64,000 bases of DNA. Origin: Natronomonas pharaonis DSM 2160 (GTDB taxonomy: Archaea > Halobacteriota > Halobacteria > Halobacteriales > Haloarculaceae). Position 1 is the stretch's first letter. Each line of letters begins with the position of its first letter. The position numbers were made by a program, and so were the translations under genes. The stretch lies in the NCBI RefSeq assembly GCF_000026045.1, contig NC_007426.1:1178001-1242000 (forward strand). Reading direction: 5' to 3'. The notes beneath the pieces were generated by a model. That model did no database searches and was not told the origin of the DNA. It saw nothing but the letters and a program-made list of their open reading frames with translations. Below, in pieces: positions 18,309-26,944 of the stretch.

Positions 18309-18339
18309 CGAATACAAAATGCTTTTGTTTTTGTATTCG
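18309..18339. promoter_or_regulatory. Palindromic operator candidate between the RND operon and the TetR gene
   Basis: A perfect inverted repeat with 11-bp arms, CGAATACAAAA and TTTTGTATTCG, separated by 9 bases. It is AT-rich in a GC-rich region and lies 48 nt before the TetR-family start. The symmetry and position are those of a TetR-type operator that could control both the regulator and the divergent efflux operon. Confidence 0.7.
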
Positions 18340-18386
18340 CAATTGAGGGACAACACCGGGCCGGAGGGGGCCGGCGAGAGCCACGA

Positions 18387-18995
18387 ATGAAGGGATTTAC
18401 CGACGAAGAACGGGACCGAATCGAACGCGAGTTGCGCGAGGCTGGCCGGGAGCTGTTTGCGAGCTTCGGCCTCGAGCGCACGCGAATCAGCGACATCACC
18501 GACGAGGTCGGCATCGGCACGAGTACGTTCTACCAGTTTTACGACTCGAAGGCCGAACTGTATCTCGACGTCATCTACGAGGAGGTGACCCAAATCGGCG
18601 ACGACGTCGCCGACGAAATCGCCGATGCGGAGTCGCTCGAAGAGGAAATCCGCCGGACGCTGACGTTGCTTTTCCGGAAGCTCGAAACCAACGACATCCT
18701 GTATCAGGTGCTCGTCGAGGACGACGGCCAGCGGCTGCGAAACCAACTCGACGCCGACGTCCAGAAGCGTCACCATGAGAACAAATACCGGACGCTCGGC
18801 CCGCTCGTCGAGCGCTGGACCGAAAACGAGCGATTCCGGGCCGACGACCCGGAGGTCGCCCTCGACATGCTCGGGGCCGTCCCGCAGTTTGTCGCCCACA
18901 GACGGCAGTTCGACGCCCTCGACCGCAATGACGCCTACGAGCCCGCCCGGGAACTGCTGGTCGAGACACTCACCGACGGGCTGGTCCTCGAGTGA
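18387..18995 (+). CDS. TetR/AcrR family transcriptional regulator
   Basis: A 202-residue regulator. The N-terminal helix-turn-helix spans residues ~10-57, with ISDITDEVGIGTSTFYQFYDSKAELYLDVI being close to the TetR consensus (split here: TDEVGIGTSTFYQFYDSK). The remaining helical domain (60-202) should bind a small ligand and dimerise. The gene diverges from the CARDB-RND operon and a perfect 31-bp palindrome lies between them, so local repression released by an efflux substrate is the simplest model. Confidence 0.9.
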   Translation: MKGFTDEERDRIERELREAGRELFASFGLERTRISDITDEVGIGTSTFYQFYDSKAELYLDVIYEEVTQIGDDVADEIADAESLEEEIRRTLTLLFRKLETNDILYQVLVEDDGQRLRNQLDADVQKRHHENKYRTLGPLVERWTENERFRADDPEVALDMLGAVPQFVAHRRQFDALDRNDAYEPARELLVETLTDGLVLE

Positions 18996-19088
18996 CCTGT
19001 GATTTCCGTCATACGACTGCAGTCGTTGGATGCCCACGACACTGTACCGCTTAATCGTCGCCGTGGTCCCGCTGCAAGGTGGGGCCGA

Positions 19089-21854
19089 CTAACCGCCGAG
19101 TACGTACGCCCCACCGACGATGACCGCCGCGCCGACTGCGTGTCTGGCCCCGACTAGGCTCGTCAGCGCCCCGACGAGTTCGCCGAGGGCGTCGGCCGGC
19201 AGGTTATCATCGACCGGCTCTGCCGGGTCGTCAACGGGGTCATCACCGCCCGCAGCGATGACCTCTTCGGGCTCCGGTGGCTCGACAACGACCTGTCCGG
19301 ACGCCTCGTCGTCGGGTGTCACAACAGTGTAGTTGTAGGTCCCGGCTTCGAGTCCGTCAGGCACATCGAAGTTGAACGGTGCCGGCTCGTCGGGCTCGAC
19401 GGTTCTGTTGGTCTCTGCTATCTGAGCGTCCTCAAAGACGAACTCGATGGGCTTTCTGTCAGCCGCGTTGCCGGTGTTTTCTATCGTTGCCGACACACGC
19501 GTGTCGTTGTCGCCCTCGGTCATTGTCACCGGATTGCCGACATCGGTGACGATGAACTCGCTCGGGTCGTCGAGGTCGTCGACGACATCCGCAGCGCGCT
19601 TGTCAGCGAGCCGCTGGTTGGCGTAGAACTCCGCTTCGACATCTTCTCCGACCCGGAGTGTCGAGAGGTCTTCCGTGGCGCTGAAGCTGCCGTCTTCGTC
19701 TATCTCGACTTCGTCGATGGTGATGCGGGTCGGATTCGTCCGGTTGTGAGCGATGAGTTGGATGTGGGTCTCCGTCCCCGGTGCGACGTTTGTCGTTCCC
19801 TCTATGGTTACTTCGGTTCCGTTGTGGACCAGCAGCTCATCGGCGACGGTCGTACGGTCGTACTCGGCACTGGGGTCTTCGATGCGGAACGGCGCGATGT
19901 CGGTCTCGCCGGTCTCGCTTGTCCGGTAGTAGGGGTAGTGTTCGGTGTTCGGGTTCTCGTCGACGAGGTCGGGGTCGATGCTGTATGCCGGTGGCCGGAC
20001 GCCGAGCGGCACGTCAACGAACCGGTGTCGGGCGTCTGACGGTGATTCGTAGCCGAACTCGACATCGAACTCGTCGCCGTGGCGGACCGAGCGGGTAAAC
20101 GGACCCGAGTCGCGAGTATCGAGGACAACGTAGAACCGGTCGATTTCGCTCAGTTCCTCGTCTTCGTGGGCTGGCAGGACATAGGCATCGCCGTCCGCTG
20201 GTTCATTGAAATCAATCTCAGTTGGAGCCGTGTTGGGGTCCGAGTTGGTTTCGCTGACGTTGACGATAATGCCCTCGTGGGCGTCAACGACGCTGCCAAG
20301 CGCTCGGGGATGAACACCCTCCTCAAACGGCGGTTCGGAGCCATCACCGAAGGCAAACAGGTTGCCATAGATGCCCGTCGCCTCGATTTCGAAGACGAGT
20401 CGGTCGCCCTTCGCGACCGTCTCCCGTTCGGTAAGTTCGTCAAGTAGCTCGTTGAGGCTGCCGGTCTCTTCGACGCTGTTTGCGCTCGCTTGCGGGGCGA
20501 CGTGGGTCGTTACCTCTCCCGGCTCCGGCTGATTCAACAGCAGGTTCGACCGCCCTAGCGGATAGTCGAAGTCGGGTATCTCGTCGTCACGCGTGATGAC
20601 TGTTCCTTCCGCTCCCGCGACGATTCGATAGCGGTCCGGCTGAAGCGGACGGGGCTGTTCGGTCATATCGAGTTCGGCCCGGTATTCGTCAAGCGACGCT
20701 GCTATCTCGTCACCCTCCCCTTCCTCGTCTTCCCTGAAATCCACATCGTCGAACTCGGTTTCATCACCGTGGAGATAACTGTGAACCGTCCCGTCAGTGA
20801 TGTAGACGGCGTCCGCGGGTGCATCAGTTCCGAGCAACCGTGTGTTGACTGTCAGCTCACCACCGTCGAATTTGACGATATCGAGGAAATCGTTGACGCC
20901 TTCCTCGGCGGTCGTTCCGTCAGCGCCGACAAGCAAGTACGTCTCGTCGAGGCCATCGAGGCTAACGTCCATCGTCACGAGGTCACCAGCCGGCACCTCG
21001 TAGAGGTCTTCGTCGAATTCGACATCGATCTCCGGCTCCTCGACTTCGAGCGGGATGACTGTCTCTTCACGAGAACGGTCGACGCTGATAACGAACTGAT
21101 AGTTAGCAGCGCCGACGTGAGTGAACGAGGCCTCGATTTCCGGCACAGGTGGCTGTTCGCCGGCATCAGCTGGCCGATTGATGAGCAGGCGGTCGCCGTC
21201 GGTCTCGACGCCGATATCTTCGTGGTCCCTATCGACACTGAAAATCGACTCCAGTTGGTTGCCGTCCAACCCCGGCGAGGATACCACGACGTGTTCTGCG
21301 GGACTCCCGTCAGCTTCGACCGACAGTGTTGTTTCGTCATCCGGTCCGATACTGTCGACCGGGTCGTCGGCGAACGACGCAGCTATCTCACCGAACTCGA
21401 CGGTTTCAGTTGCCGGCTCGCTGGTCCCCTCCCCGCTGTGAACGGTCAGCGTTGCGGTTGCCTCGTCAATAGTCGGGTTTCGAAGCGAGATGGTAGCTAC
21501 GGCTGAGACGTCCTCACCGCCGGCCGTCTTCGTGAAGGTAATAACACCACCAGATGCATCGGCGTCGTCGAAGTCACCGGTGTCGACGATATCGATGAAC
21601 TCGCCGTTTTCACTCTCTGTCCACTCCGTAACGTCGAGCTCGAAGACGAGATTTTGGTTCTCAGAGACGTTCGCGACATCTCCTCCGACCTCGTACTCAG
21701 CTATCGCGCCGGCGAGCTCGTCGTCGGTATCGAATTCGAAGTCCTCGATTTCGGGCTCGGCCGCCGCTGTGCCGGCACCAACAGCAACGACGAAACCCAC
21801 CACTATCGCAACGAGCGCCAGCCGACGCAATCCGGAGGGACCAAGCGATGACAT
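19089..21854 (-). CDS. Large secreted surface protein (S-layer/BGTF-like with CARDB-type C-terminal module)
   Basis: A 921-residue exported protein. The signal covers residues ~1-32 (hydrophobic LALVAIVVGFVVAVGAG, cleavage near TAAAEPE). The body is very acidic beta-rich sequence with several N-x-S/T sequons (for example NVSE, NDTR, NRTV, NYTV), suggesting N-glycosylation. Residues ~780-880 form a CARDB-like module (ATIENTGNAADRKP, VPDGLEAGTYNYTV). A Pro/Glu/Asp linker leads to a C-terminal hydrophobic segment (HAVGAAVIVGGAYVLGG). The overall plan matches haloarchaeal cell-surface glycoproteins, but I cannot name a function. The GTG at 21881 is less likely than the ATG at 21854 because a TATATAAG element overlaps it. 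Confidence 0.75.
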   Translation of the reverse strand: MSSLGPSGLRRLALVAIVVGFVVAVGAGTAAAEPEIEDFEFDTDDELAGAIAEYEVGGDVANVSENQNLVFELDVTEWTESENGEFIDIVDTGDFDDADASGGVITFTKTAGGEDVSAVATISLRNPTIDEATATLTVHSGEGTSEPATETVEFGEIAASFADDPVDSIGPDDETTLSVEADGSPAEHVVVSSPGLDGNQLESIFSVDRDHEDIGVETDGDRLLINRPADAGEQPPVPEIEASFTHVGAANYQFVISVDRSREETVIPLEVEEPEIDVEFDEDLYEVPAGDLVTMDVSLDGLDETYLLVGADGTTAEEGVNDFLDIVKFDGGELTVNTRLLGTDAPADAVYITDGTVHSYLHGDETEFDDVDFREDEEGEGDEIAASLDEYRAELDMTEQPRPLQPDRYRIVAGAEGTVITRDDEIPDFDYPLGRSNLLLNQPEPGEVTTHVAPQASANSVEETGSLNELLDELTERETVAKGDRLVFEIEATGIYGNLFAFGDGSEPPFEEGVHPRALGSVVDAHEGIIVNVSETNSDPNTAPTEIDFNEPADGDAYVLPAHEDEELSEIDRFYVVLDTRDSGPFTRSVRHGDEFDVEFGYESPSDARHRFVDVPLGVRPPAYSIDPDLVDENPNTEHYPYYRTSETGETDIAPFRIEDPSAEYDRTTVADELLVHNGTEVTIEGTTNVAPGTETHIQLIAHNRTNPTRITIDEVEIDEDGSFSATEDLSTLRVGEDVEAEFYANQRLADKRAADVVDDLDDPSEFIVTDVGNPVTMTEGDNDTRVSATIENTGNAADRKPIEFVFEDAQIAETNRTVEPDEPAPFNFDVPDGLEAGTYNYTVVTPDDEASGQVVVEPPEPEEVIAAGGDDPVDDPAEPVDDNLPADALGELVGALTSLVGARHAVGAAVIVGGAYVLGG

Positions 21855-21959
21855 ACCCGTGGTTGGGCTTATATACCCCACTTCGAGGTATCAACGTTCG
21901 GGTCGTATTCGCGCCCGAAACCCGGGCTGAGCCGGCCACCGGCACGGGTGCTGGCAGCG

Positions 21960-22190
21960 TTACCCCATCGCGACGTAGGTGTGCGTGTCGTCGACGCCGT
22001 CGAGGCTCTGAATCGAGGTGGCGGCGATGTCCTTGACATCTCCCGGCGACTCAACCTCGGCCTTCGCGATAATGTCGACATCGCCGGCGACGATGTGCGC
22101 CGAGACGACGCCCTCGATGGCCTTGATGTCGGAACGGAGCCGGTCGGCCTCGCCGGTGTTGGCCTTGACCGTAATGTAGGCGACAACCAC
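21960..22190 (-). CDS. Stand-alone Lrp/AsnC ligand-binding (RAM) domain protein
   Basis: A 76-residue protein made only of the Lrp/AsnC effector domain (beta-alpha-beta-beta-alpha-beta), without the DNA-binding helix-turn-helix. Visible pattern: AYITVKANTG, VVSAHIVAGDVDIIAKAEV and DTHTYVAMG. RAM proteins oligomerise and bind amino acids or other small ligands, modulating full-length Lrp regulators or partner proteins. It starts at GTG 22190. A paralogue of identical length lies on the other side of the MgtE-like transporter gene (23593-23823). Confidence 0.85.
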   Translation of the reverse strand: MVVAYITVKANTGEADRLRSDIKAIEGVVSAHIVAGDVDIIAKAEVESPGDVKDIAATSIQSLDGVDDTHTYVAMG

Positions 22191-22322
22191 GGGTCAGTCC
22201 CCCTGAAGACGGGATGTGCGTCGTCGTCCGGCTCGCTGTAGGGTCGTGGCATTAGTACACATAGATTGCTGTACGACGAGGGGGATAAACAATGTTGCTC
22301 AAAAAATCGCGCTGCGAACGGA

Positions 22323-23345
22323 CTACAACAGCTCCGCCAGCAGGAACGTCGCCAGTCCGAAGTAGATTAACAGCGCAGTCACGTCTTTGATTGTCGTCAC
22401 GAGCGGGTCCGACACAGCTGCGGGGTCGTAGCCGGCTTTGTTCGCCAGCCACGGGATGACGTAGCCGACGACGGAGGCGACGACACAGACGGCCACAAGC
22501 GCGATGAAGACGACAATGGCTATCGTCTCAGCGTGTGGGTCACCGCGGAGCACCCGCCAGCCGTAGGCTGCGCCGGCACCGAGGCTGCCGATAATGAGAC
22601 CGATAGCGAGTCCGATAAGCCCCTCACGAGCGAAATGTCGCATCGCGTTCCGGTCGTCGATATGGCCCAACGCGAGCCCGCGGACGAAAATCGTCGATGC
22701 CTGTGTACCGACGTTACCGCCCATGTCCATGATGACCGGAATGAAAAACGCGAGTGCGACTGCCGTCTCCAGTGTCGCCTCATACTCCTCGATGACGGCA
22801 CCGGCGAGCAGTCCACCGACGAGTGCGACGATGAGCCACGGGAGTCGCAGCCAGAGTATCTTCGGGACCGATGATTCGAGAATTGCCGTGCTCCGGGACG
22901 CCTCGATGTCCCGGAAGGTCATCCCGGCGCTTTTGAGGATGTCTTCGGTGGCTTCTTCCTCGACGACATCGACCATGTCATCGGCGCGGACGATGCCGAC
23001 AAGCGTGCCGTCGTCGACGACTGGCAGGGCTTGGAAGTCGGTGTCGGACATGGTCGCCGACACTTTCTCGGGGTGGGCATCGGCGTCGATAGTCACGAGG
23101 TCCGTCTCCATGATGTCGGTGACGAACTCGTCCTCGTCGGCGTTTAGAAGCTCCCGGAAGGAGGCGACGCCGGTGAGGTTCCCTTGGTCATCGACGACGT
23201 ACAGGAAGTAGACAGTCGTTTCTTCATCGACCGGGGAGAACTCCCGGAATTCCCGTATCGCTTCGCCGACGAACGTGTCCTCGTCGACGGAAACGTACTC
23301 GTTCGATACAAGCTCTCTGGCGCTGTCAGCGTGTGTCTCCACCAT
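22323..23345 (-). CDS. MgtE-like magnesium transporter with CBS pair, lacking the N-terminal MgtE domain
   Basis: A 340-residue protein. Two CBS domains cover residues ~20-130 (VSVDEDTFVGEAI and LPVVDDGTLVGIVRADD regions), then a connecting helix and five membrane helices from ~165 with the MgtE signature PVIMDMGGNVGTQAST. Bacterial MgtE has an additional N-terminal superhelical Mg-sensing domain of about 130 residues that is absent here. It should transport Mg2+ or another divalent cation, gated by cytosolic Mg2+ bound to the CBS layer. A GTAAAAAC box about 25 nt upstream supports ATG 23345 over the GTG at 23357. Confidence 0.85.
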   Translation of the reverse strand: MVETHADSARELVSNEYVSVDEDTFVGEAIREFREFSPVDEETTVYFLYVVDDQGNLTGVASFRELLNADEDEFVTDIMETDLVTIDADAHPEKVSATMSDTDFQALPVVDDGTLVGIVRADDMVDVVEEEATEDILKSAGMTFRDIEASRSTAILESSVPKILWLRLPWLIVALVGGLLAGAVIEEYEATLETAVALAFFIPVIMDMGGNVGTQASTIFVRGLALGHIDDRNAMRHFAREGLIGLAIGLIIGSLGAGAAYGWRVLRGDPHAETIAIVVFIALVAVCVVASVVGYVIPWLANKAGYDPAAVSDPLVTTIKDVTALLIYFGLATFLLAELL

Positions 23346-23365
23346 CGTTTTCACCACAAATGAGT

Positions 23366-23373
23366 GTTTTTAC
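23366..23373 (-). promoter_or_regulatory. TATA-like element of the mgtE-like gene
   Basis: GTTTTTAC on the plus strand (GTAAAAAC toward the gene) is centred about 25 nt from the ATG at 23345 and indicates a leaderless transcript. The remaining intergenic sequence to 23592 is AT-rich (AAAAATATTATT around 23508-23520, probable promoter of the rightward RAM gene) and holds no convincing gene. Confidence 0.45.
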
Positions 23374-23592
23374 GCGGGACCCTCCAGCGAGGGCGGCCGT
23401 CGTCGATACAGTCGTCGCGACGGGGCCGACATCGGCTCCGCCGCCGACAGCGCCACTGGGAATGGATGCGGGTGCGGACATACAGGAGGTGCAATGATTA
23501 GACAGTACAAAAATATTATTCGAGACAGGAAAACAAACGTCACGGGTTAACACGACGAAAGCGATTTGTCAATCCATGTTGGATACCCACAC

Positions 23593-23823
23593 ATGGCTCG
23601 TTCGTTCATCATGGTCAAAGCCGACACCGGCCGAGCGAGGGCGCTGCTAGAACGATTCAGCGACCTCGATTACATTGCCGACGCGAACGTCGTCGCCGGC
23701 GATATCGACATCGTGCTCGAAGCCGAAGCCGACGAAGTAGCCGATATCATCGACTCCGTGGCAACGAATGTCAGGGCGATAGAGGGCGTCGTTGATACGA
23801 AAACCTACGTCTGTCTCGAATAG
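23593..23823 (+). CDS. Stand-alone Lrp/AsnC ligand-binding (RAM) domain protein
   Basis: A 76-residue effector domain without helix-turn-helix, paralogous to the product at 21960-22190: FIMVKADTGRA, DANVVAGDIDIVLEAEA and DTKTYVCLE align position by position. Likely forms ring-like oligomers that bind a small ligand. The gene diverges from the mgtE-like gene and precedes a cupin gene by 46 nt. An upstream in-frame ATG at 23566 gives an N-terminus that does not fit the domain, so 23593 is used. Confidence 0.85.
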   Translation: MARSFIMVKADTGRARALLERFSDLDYIADANVVAGDIDIVLEAEADEVADIIDSVATNVRAIEGVVDTKTYVCLE

Positions 23824-23869
23824 GCGGGCCCTGCGTCGCACCTATTATGCTGGACGCAGTAGCCCCGGT

Positions 23870-24253
23870 ATGGCCGAGTACAAACACGTTAACTACGACG
23901 ACATCGAGCCGGTCTCCGGCGGCATGCACTTCCTCCGGGAGCCGCTCGACAGCGAGCGCGTCGGCGTCACCGTCGCTCGCTGTGAGCCGAACTGGAACAG
24001 CCGCCCCCACGACCACGCGGACAACGACCACGAGGAGATTTACGTCCTCATCGAGGGAGAGGCAACTGTCGTCATCGATGACGAACCCGTCGAGATGGAG
24101 ACCGGCGACGCCGTCTGGATTCCGCCCGAGGCGACGAGGCAGATACGGAACGACGACGAGGAGTGTGCGTTCGTTCTCGTGAGCGCTCCGGTGTCGCTGG
24201 AGCCGGACGACGGAGAGCACGCCGAGTGGACGACGGACGGCTTTATCGGCTGA
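23870..24253 (+). CDS. Cupin domain protein
   Basis: A 127-residue single-domain cupin. Motif 1 is visible as [20 protein letters not shown] (His residues plus Glu for a metal) and motif 2 as [18 protein letters not shown], where the usual His is replaced by Arg/Gln, so metal binding may be incomplete. Small cupins act as dioxygenases, isomerases or sugar/metabolite binders, and the substrate is not evident. The 3' end overlaps the convergent thymidylate kinase gene by 11 bases. Confidence 0.85.
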   Translation: MAEYKHVNYDDIEPVSGGMHFLREPLDSERVGVTVARCEPNWNSRPHDHADNDHEEIYVLIEGEATVVIDDEPVEMETGDAVWIPPEATRQIRNDDEECAFVLVSAPVSLEPDDGEHAEWTTDGFIG

Positions 24254-24833
24254 GAAGCGTTTCGACCGTCTCGACGGCCGCCTCGACAACAGCCGATTCA
24301 GACTGCGTGGCATCGATTCGGTGGAACCGCTCCGGCTCGGCCTCGATAAGGCGCTCGTAGTTTTCACGCACCGATTCGAGGTAGTCTGCGGCCTCGAACT
24401 TGTTCGTCGCGCCGGCCCGTTCGGCCCCGACTGTCGGCGGGACATCAAAGTACAGCGTCGCATCCGGCGGTCGAGTAAACGGCTCGTGGACTCGCTTGAC
24501 ATAGGCCATCGGCTCGTCGATGACACCCTCCAGTGTCGCGCCCTGATAGGCGTAGCGGGAATCCGAATACCGGTCCGAGACGACGGGTTCGCCGGCTTCG
24601 AGCGCTGGCCGGACGACCCGGGAGAGGTGGTCGGCATGGTCGGCGGTGTAGAGAAACAGCTCCGCGAGCGGGTCGGCGTCGGCGTCGCCTATCGAGCGTT
24701 CGACCGCCGAGCCGTACCACGAGTCGGTCGGCTCGCGGGTAAAGGTCGTCTCCTCGGCGGTGAGCCGCTCACGCAGTGCCGCGTGGGCCGTCGACTTGCC
24801 GCTGCCGTCGATGCCTTCCAGCGTGATGAGCAT
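24243..24833 (-). CDS. tmk: Thymidylate kinase
   Basis: Phosphorylates dTMP to dTDP for DNA synthesis. The 196-residue length is normal. P-loop GIDGSGKST at residues 7-15, TREP near 33, the [12 protein letters not shown] dTMP-binding DRY motif near 87, and the LID region around [13 protein letters not shown]. Basic residues in the P-loop differ from the E. coli-type LID arrangement, as in many archaeal enzymes. It stands alone between the cupin gene and dgcA. Confidence 0.93.
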   Translation of the reverse strand: MLITLEGIDGSGKSTAHAALRERLTAEETTFTREPTDSWYGSAVERSIGDADADPLAELFLYTADHADHLSRVVRPALEAGEPVVSDRYSDSRYAYQGATLEGVIDEPMAYVKRVHEPFTRPPDATLYFDVPPTVGAERAGATNKFEAADYLESVRENYERLIEAEPERFHRIDATQSESAVVEAAVETVETLLSR

Positions 24834-24880
24834 ACCTCGGTGGTGAGAGAGCAGACGTATAGTAGCCTCGGGATGCCCCG

Positions 24881-25912
24881 CTACCGCGGGGCCACGCCGG
24901 TTCCGCAGTCGACCGCTCCGAGGTCGAACCGACCGTCGGAGACGGAGACCCCCTCGTAGGGGTCCGAATCGAGCAGTAACGACCCATCAAGGTCAGCATA
25001 CGAGAGCAGCGGCAACAGCTGTGCCGCTGCGGCAATCGAGGCGTTCGTCTCGACCATGCACCCACACATCACGTCGAGTCCGTGGGCACGAGCCGTGTAA
25101 ATCGCCTCGACAGCCGGCGTCAATCCGCCGGTCTTCATCAGCTTCAGGTTGACGATGTCGCAACTGTCGGCAACGGCCGGAATATCACCGGCAACAACGC
25201 ACGATTCGTCGGCGGCGATGGGCAGCGGCGACTGCTCGTAGACCCGCCGCAGCCCTTCGGCGTTACCGGCTGCAACAGGCTGTTCGACGAACTCGACGCC
25301 GTAGTCGGCGAGGGCTTTGCAGTTTCGGACGGCCGCAGATGGTGTCCACGCTTCGTTCGCGTCGACGCGTATCGTTGCTTCGGGGGCGATTTCCCGCACC
25401 GAGCGTACGATGTCGCGGTCGCGCTCGGAGCCGAGCTTCAGCTTCAACACCGGATACCCAGCATCAACAGCCGCTTTGGCTCGCTCGGCCATTGTCTCCG
25501 GGTCGTCCAGCCCGACAGTGTACGAAGTCGGTGGACACGAGGCCGACGCGGAAAGCCCCAGCAGCCGATAGACCGGCTCGCCGAGCAGTTTCCCCGCCAA
25601 ATCCCATAGTGCGGTATCGACAGCAGCCTTCGCCGCCGGATTATCGCCGGCGACAGTCGCCATCCGCTCGTGTACCTGGTTTCGGGCGTGTGGGTCGCCG
25701 ATAGACTCGACAGCGTCGAGTAGCTCCGGTAGCAGTGCCGCGACGGTATCCGCCGTTTCGCCGTAATACCGGGCGGGGGCTGCCGCGCCGTAGCCGGTCG
25801 AACCATTGTGCTTGATGACAACGATAAGGTTCTCGACTGTCCGCTTCGTCCCACGGGAGATGGTAAACGGCGTCTCCAGCGGTAGCTCGACGCGTTCGAT
25901 GCTGGCCTTCAT
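24881..25912 (-). CDS. dgcA: Enolase-superfamily epimerase, probable N-acetyl-glutamate racemase of a D-glutamate pathway
   Basis: The 343-residue MLE-subgroup enzyme has the catalytic KxK in VLKLKLGS (around residue 161), metal ligands in [12 protein letters not shown] and ADES, and the second catalytic Lys in NLKLMKTGG. It is classically annotated as L-Ala-D/L-Glu (dipeptide) epimerase. However, its ATGA overlap with a DUF1611 gene matches the DgcN-DgcA pair reported in marine proteobacteria and haloarchaea. In that pathway DgcN acetylates D-Glu and DgcA racemises N-acetyl-D-Glu to the L form. I favour that assignment by operon context; the dipeptide alternative is not excluded. Confidence 0.82.
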   Translation of the reverse strand: MKASIERVELPLETPFTISRGTKRTVENLIVVIKHNGSTGYGAAAPARYYGETADTVAALLPELLDAVESIGDPHARNQVHERMATVAGDNPAAKAAVDTALWDLAGKLLGEPVYRLLGLSASASCPPTSYTVGLDDPETMAERAKAAVDAGYPVLKLKLGSERDRDIVRSVREIAPEATIRVDANEAWTPSAAVRNCKALADYGVEFVEQPVAAGNAEGLRRVYEQSPLPIAADESCVVAGDIPAVADSCDIVNLKLMKTGGLTPAVEAIYTARAHGLDVMCGCMVETNASIAAAAQLLPLLSYADLDGSLLLDSDPYEGVSVSDGRFDLGAVDCGTGVAPR

Positions 25913-26919
25913 AGCTGTTCGACAATCGGTGCCGCCGACTGTCGAACCGGGTCGACCACCGGGACGCCGAGTTCGTCGGCGTAGTCGTCGATAGCTGTCT
26001 CGGCCGCTCCGCCGTCGAGATGGGACGTATTCAGTGCCCCCCCAAGCAGCGTTGTCGGGGCGACGGGTTCCGCAAGCGACAGGTACTGGTCGGCAACCGC
26101 CGACGGTTCAGGGATGGCGAAGTCCTCGTAGCCGTGCACCCGCTTGCGGCCGGCCTCATGGCACAGCACCAGCCAATCGGGCTGTGTTCCGTGAAGCAGC
26201 CCGCAGGTAACAGGCGAGTAGGCCGGATGCAGAATCGAGCCCTGCCCCTCGACGAAGAGGTAATCGTGGTCCTCGGCCGCTGTCGCGACCAGCCGCTCTG
26301 CGGCCCCGGCGGTAAAGTCGCTGATGGTGCGGTCTATCGGAATGCCATCGCCGGCAATCATAATCCCCGTCTGGCCGGTCGGGACGAAGCCGGCATCAAG
26401 GCCGGCCTCACGAGCCGCCTCAACGAGTTCCAGCGTCGTCGTCATCTTGCCGGTCGAGCAGTCGGTGCCGACCGTCAGCACGATTTCCGCATCGAGGTCC
26501 CGGGCGATACCGTCGGCAACAGTGAGGTCCGCAGGAGGCTGTCGGACATCGCGGAGTTCGACGCCGTATTCATCGGCCAGTGACGTGAACTCCTGGTCGT
26601 CGGAGAGGAAATAGTGCAGCCCGGAGACGACATCGGCACCGCGCTCGATAGCTGTCCGAACGTCCGGCCGCCACGACGCATCGAAGCCGCCGCCGATGGG
26701 CGCGATACCGATGTACAGCGCGTCGAAGTCGGGCGCGTCGGCAGCCGACGCCACGACCGGTATTTCCGCGTCAATATCGTCGAGATGGTCGCCGACAGCT
26801 GTGCCGGCACGCTCGCGGTCGAGAACAGCGACGACGTCGTCGGTACCGTACCGGAGGACTCCAACCGCGGTTTTGGCTCGGCCGGGGAACTGCTCGTGGG
26901 CAAGAATTGCGACTCGCAT
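25909..26919 (-). CDS. dgcN: DUF1611 family protein, probable D-glutamate N-acetyltransferase
   Basis: A 336-residue protein of the DUF1611 family. The N-terminal half is Rossmann-like (DALYIGIAPIGGGF near residue 68), and the C-terminal half is P-loop-like with VGTDCSTGKMTTTLEL near 149, QTGIMIAGDGIPIDR, and VEGQGSILHPAYS near 228. DUF1611 members were long called putative NAD-dependent epimerases; work on DgcN identified D-glutamate N-acetyltransferase activity. It overlaps dgcA by four bases, a stable two-gene unit for recycling D-Glu from bacterial wall material. Activity here is inferred. Confidence 0.82.
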   Translation of the reverse strand: MRVAILAHEQFPGRAKTAVGVLRYGTDDVVAVLDRERAGTAVGDHLDDIDAEIPVVASAADAPDFDALYIGIAPIGGGFDASWRPDVRTAIERGADVVSGLHYFLSDDQEFTSLADEYGVELRDVRQPPADLTVADGIARDLDAEIVLTVGTDCSTGKMTTTLELVEAAREAGLDAGFVPTGQTGIMIAGDGIPIDRTISDFTAGAAERLVATAAEDHDYLFVEGQGSILHPAYSPVTCGLLHGTQPDWLVLCHEAGRKRVHGYEDFAIPEPSAVADQYLSLAEPVAPTTLLGGALNTSHLDGGAAETAIDDYADELGVPVVDPVRQSAAPIVEQL

Positions 26920-26944
26920 ATCTCACCACAGCCGGTGGGTGTAC

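Noticed and set aside
23462-23550. Two tiny overlapping frames with a perfect GGAGGTG Shine-Dalgarno sequence between the mgtE-like and RAM genes
   Set aside because: The frames encode 11 and 18 residues with no visible pattern, and the likely TATA element of the RAM gene (AAAAATATTATT, 23508-23520) lies inside the second one, so neither would be transcribed from that promoter. Kept only as a curiosity.
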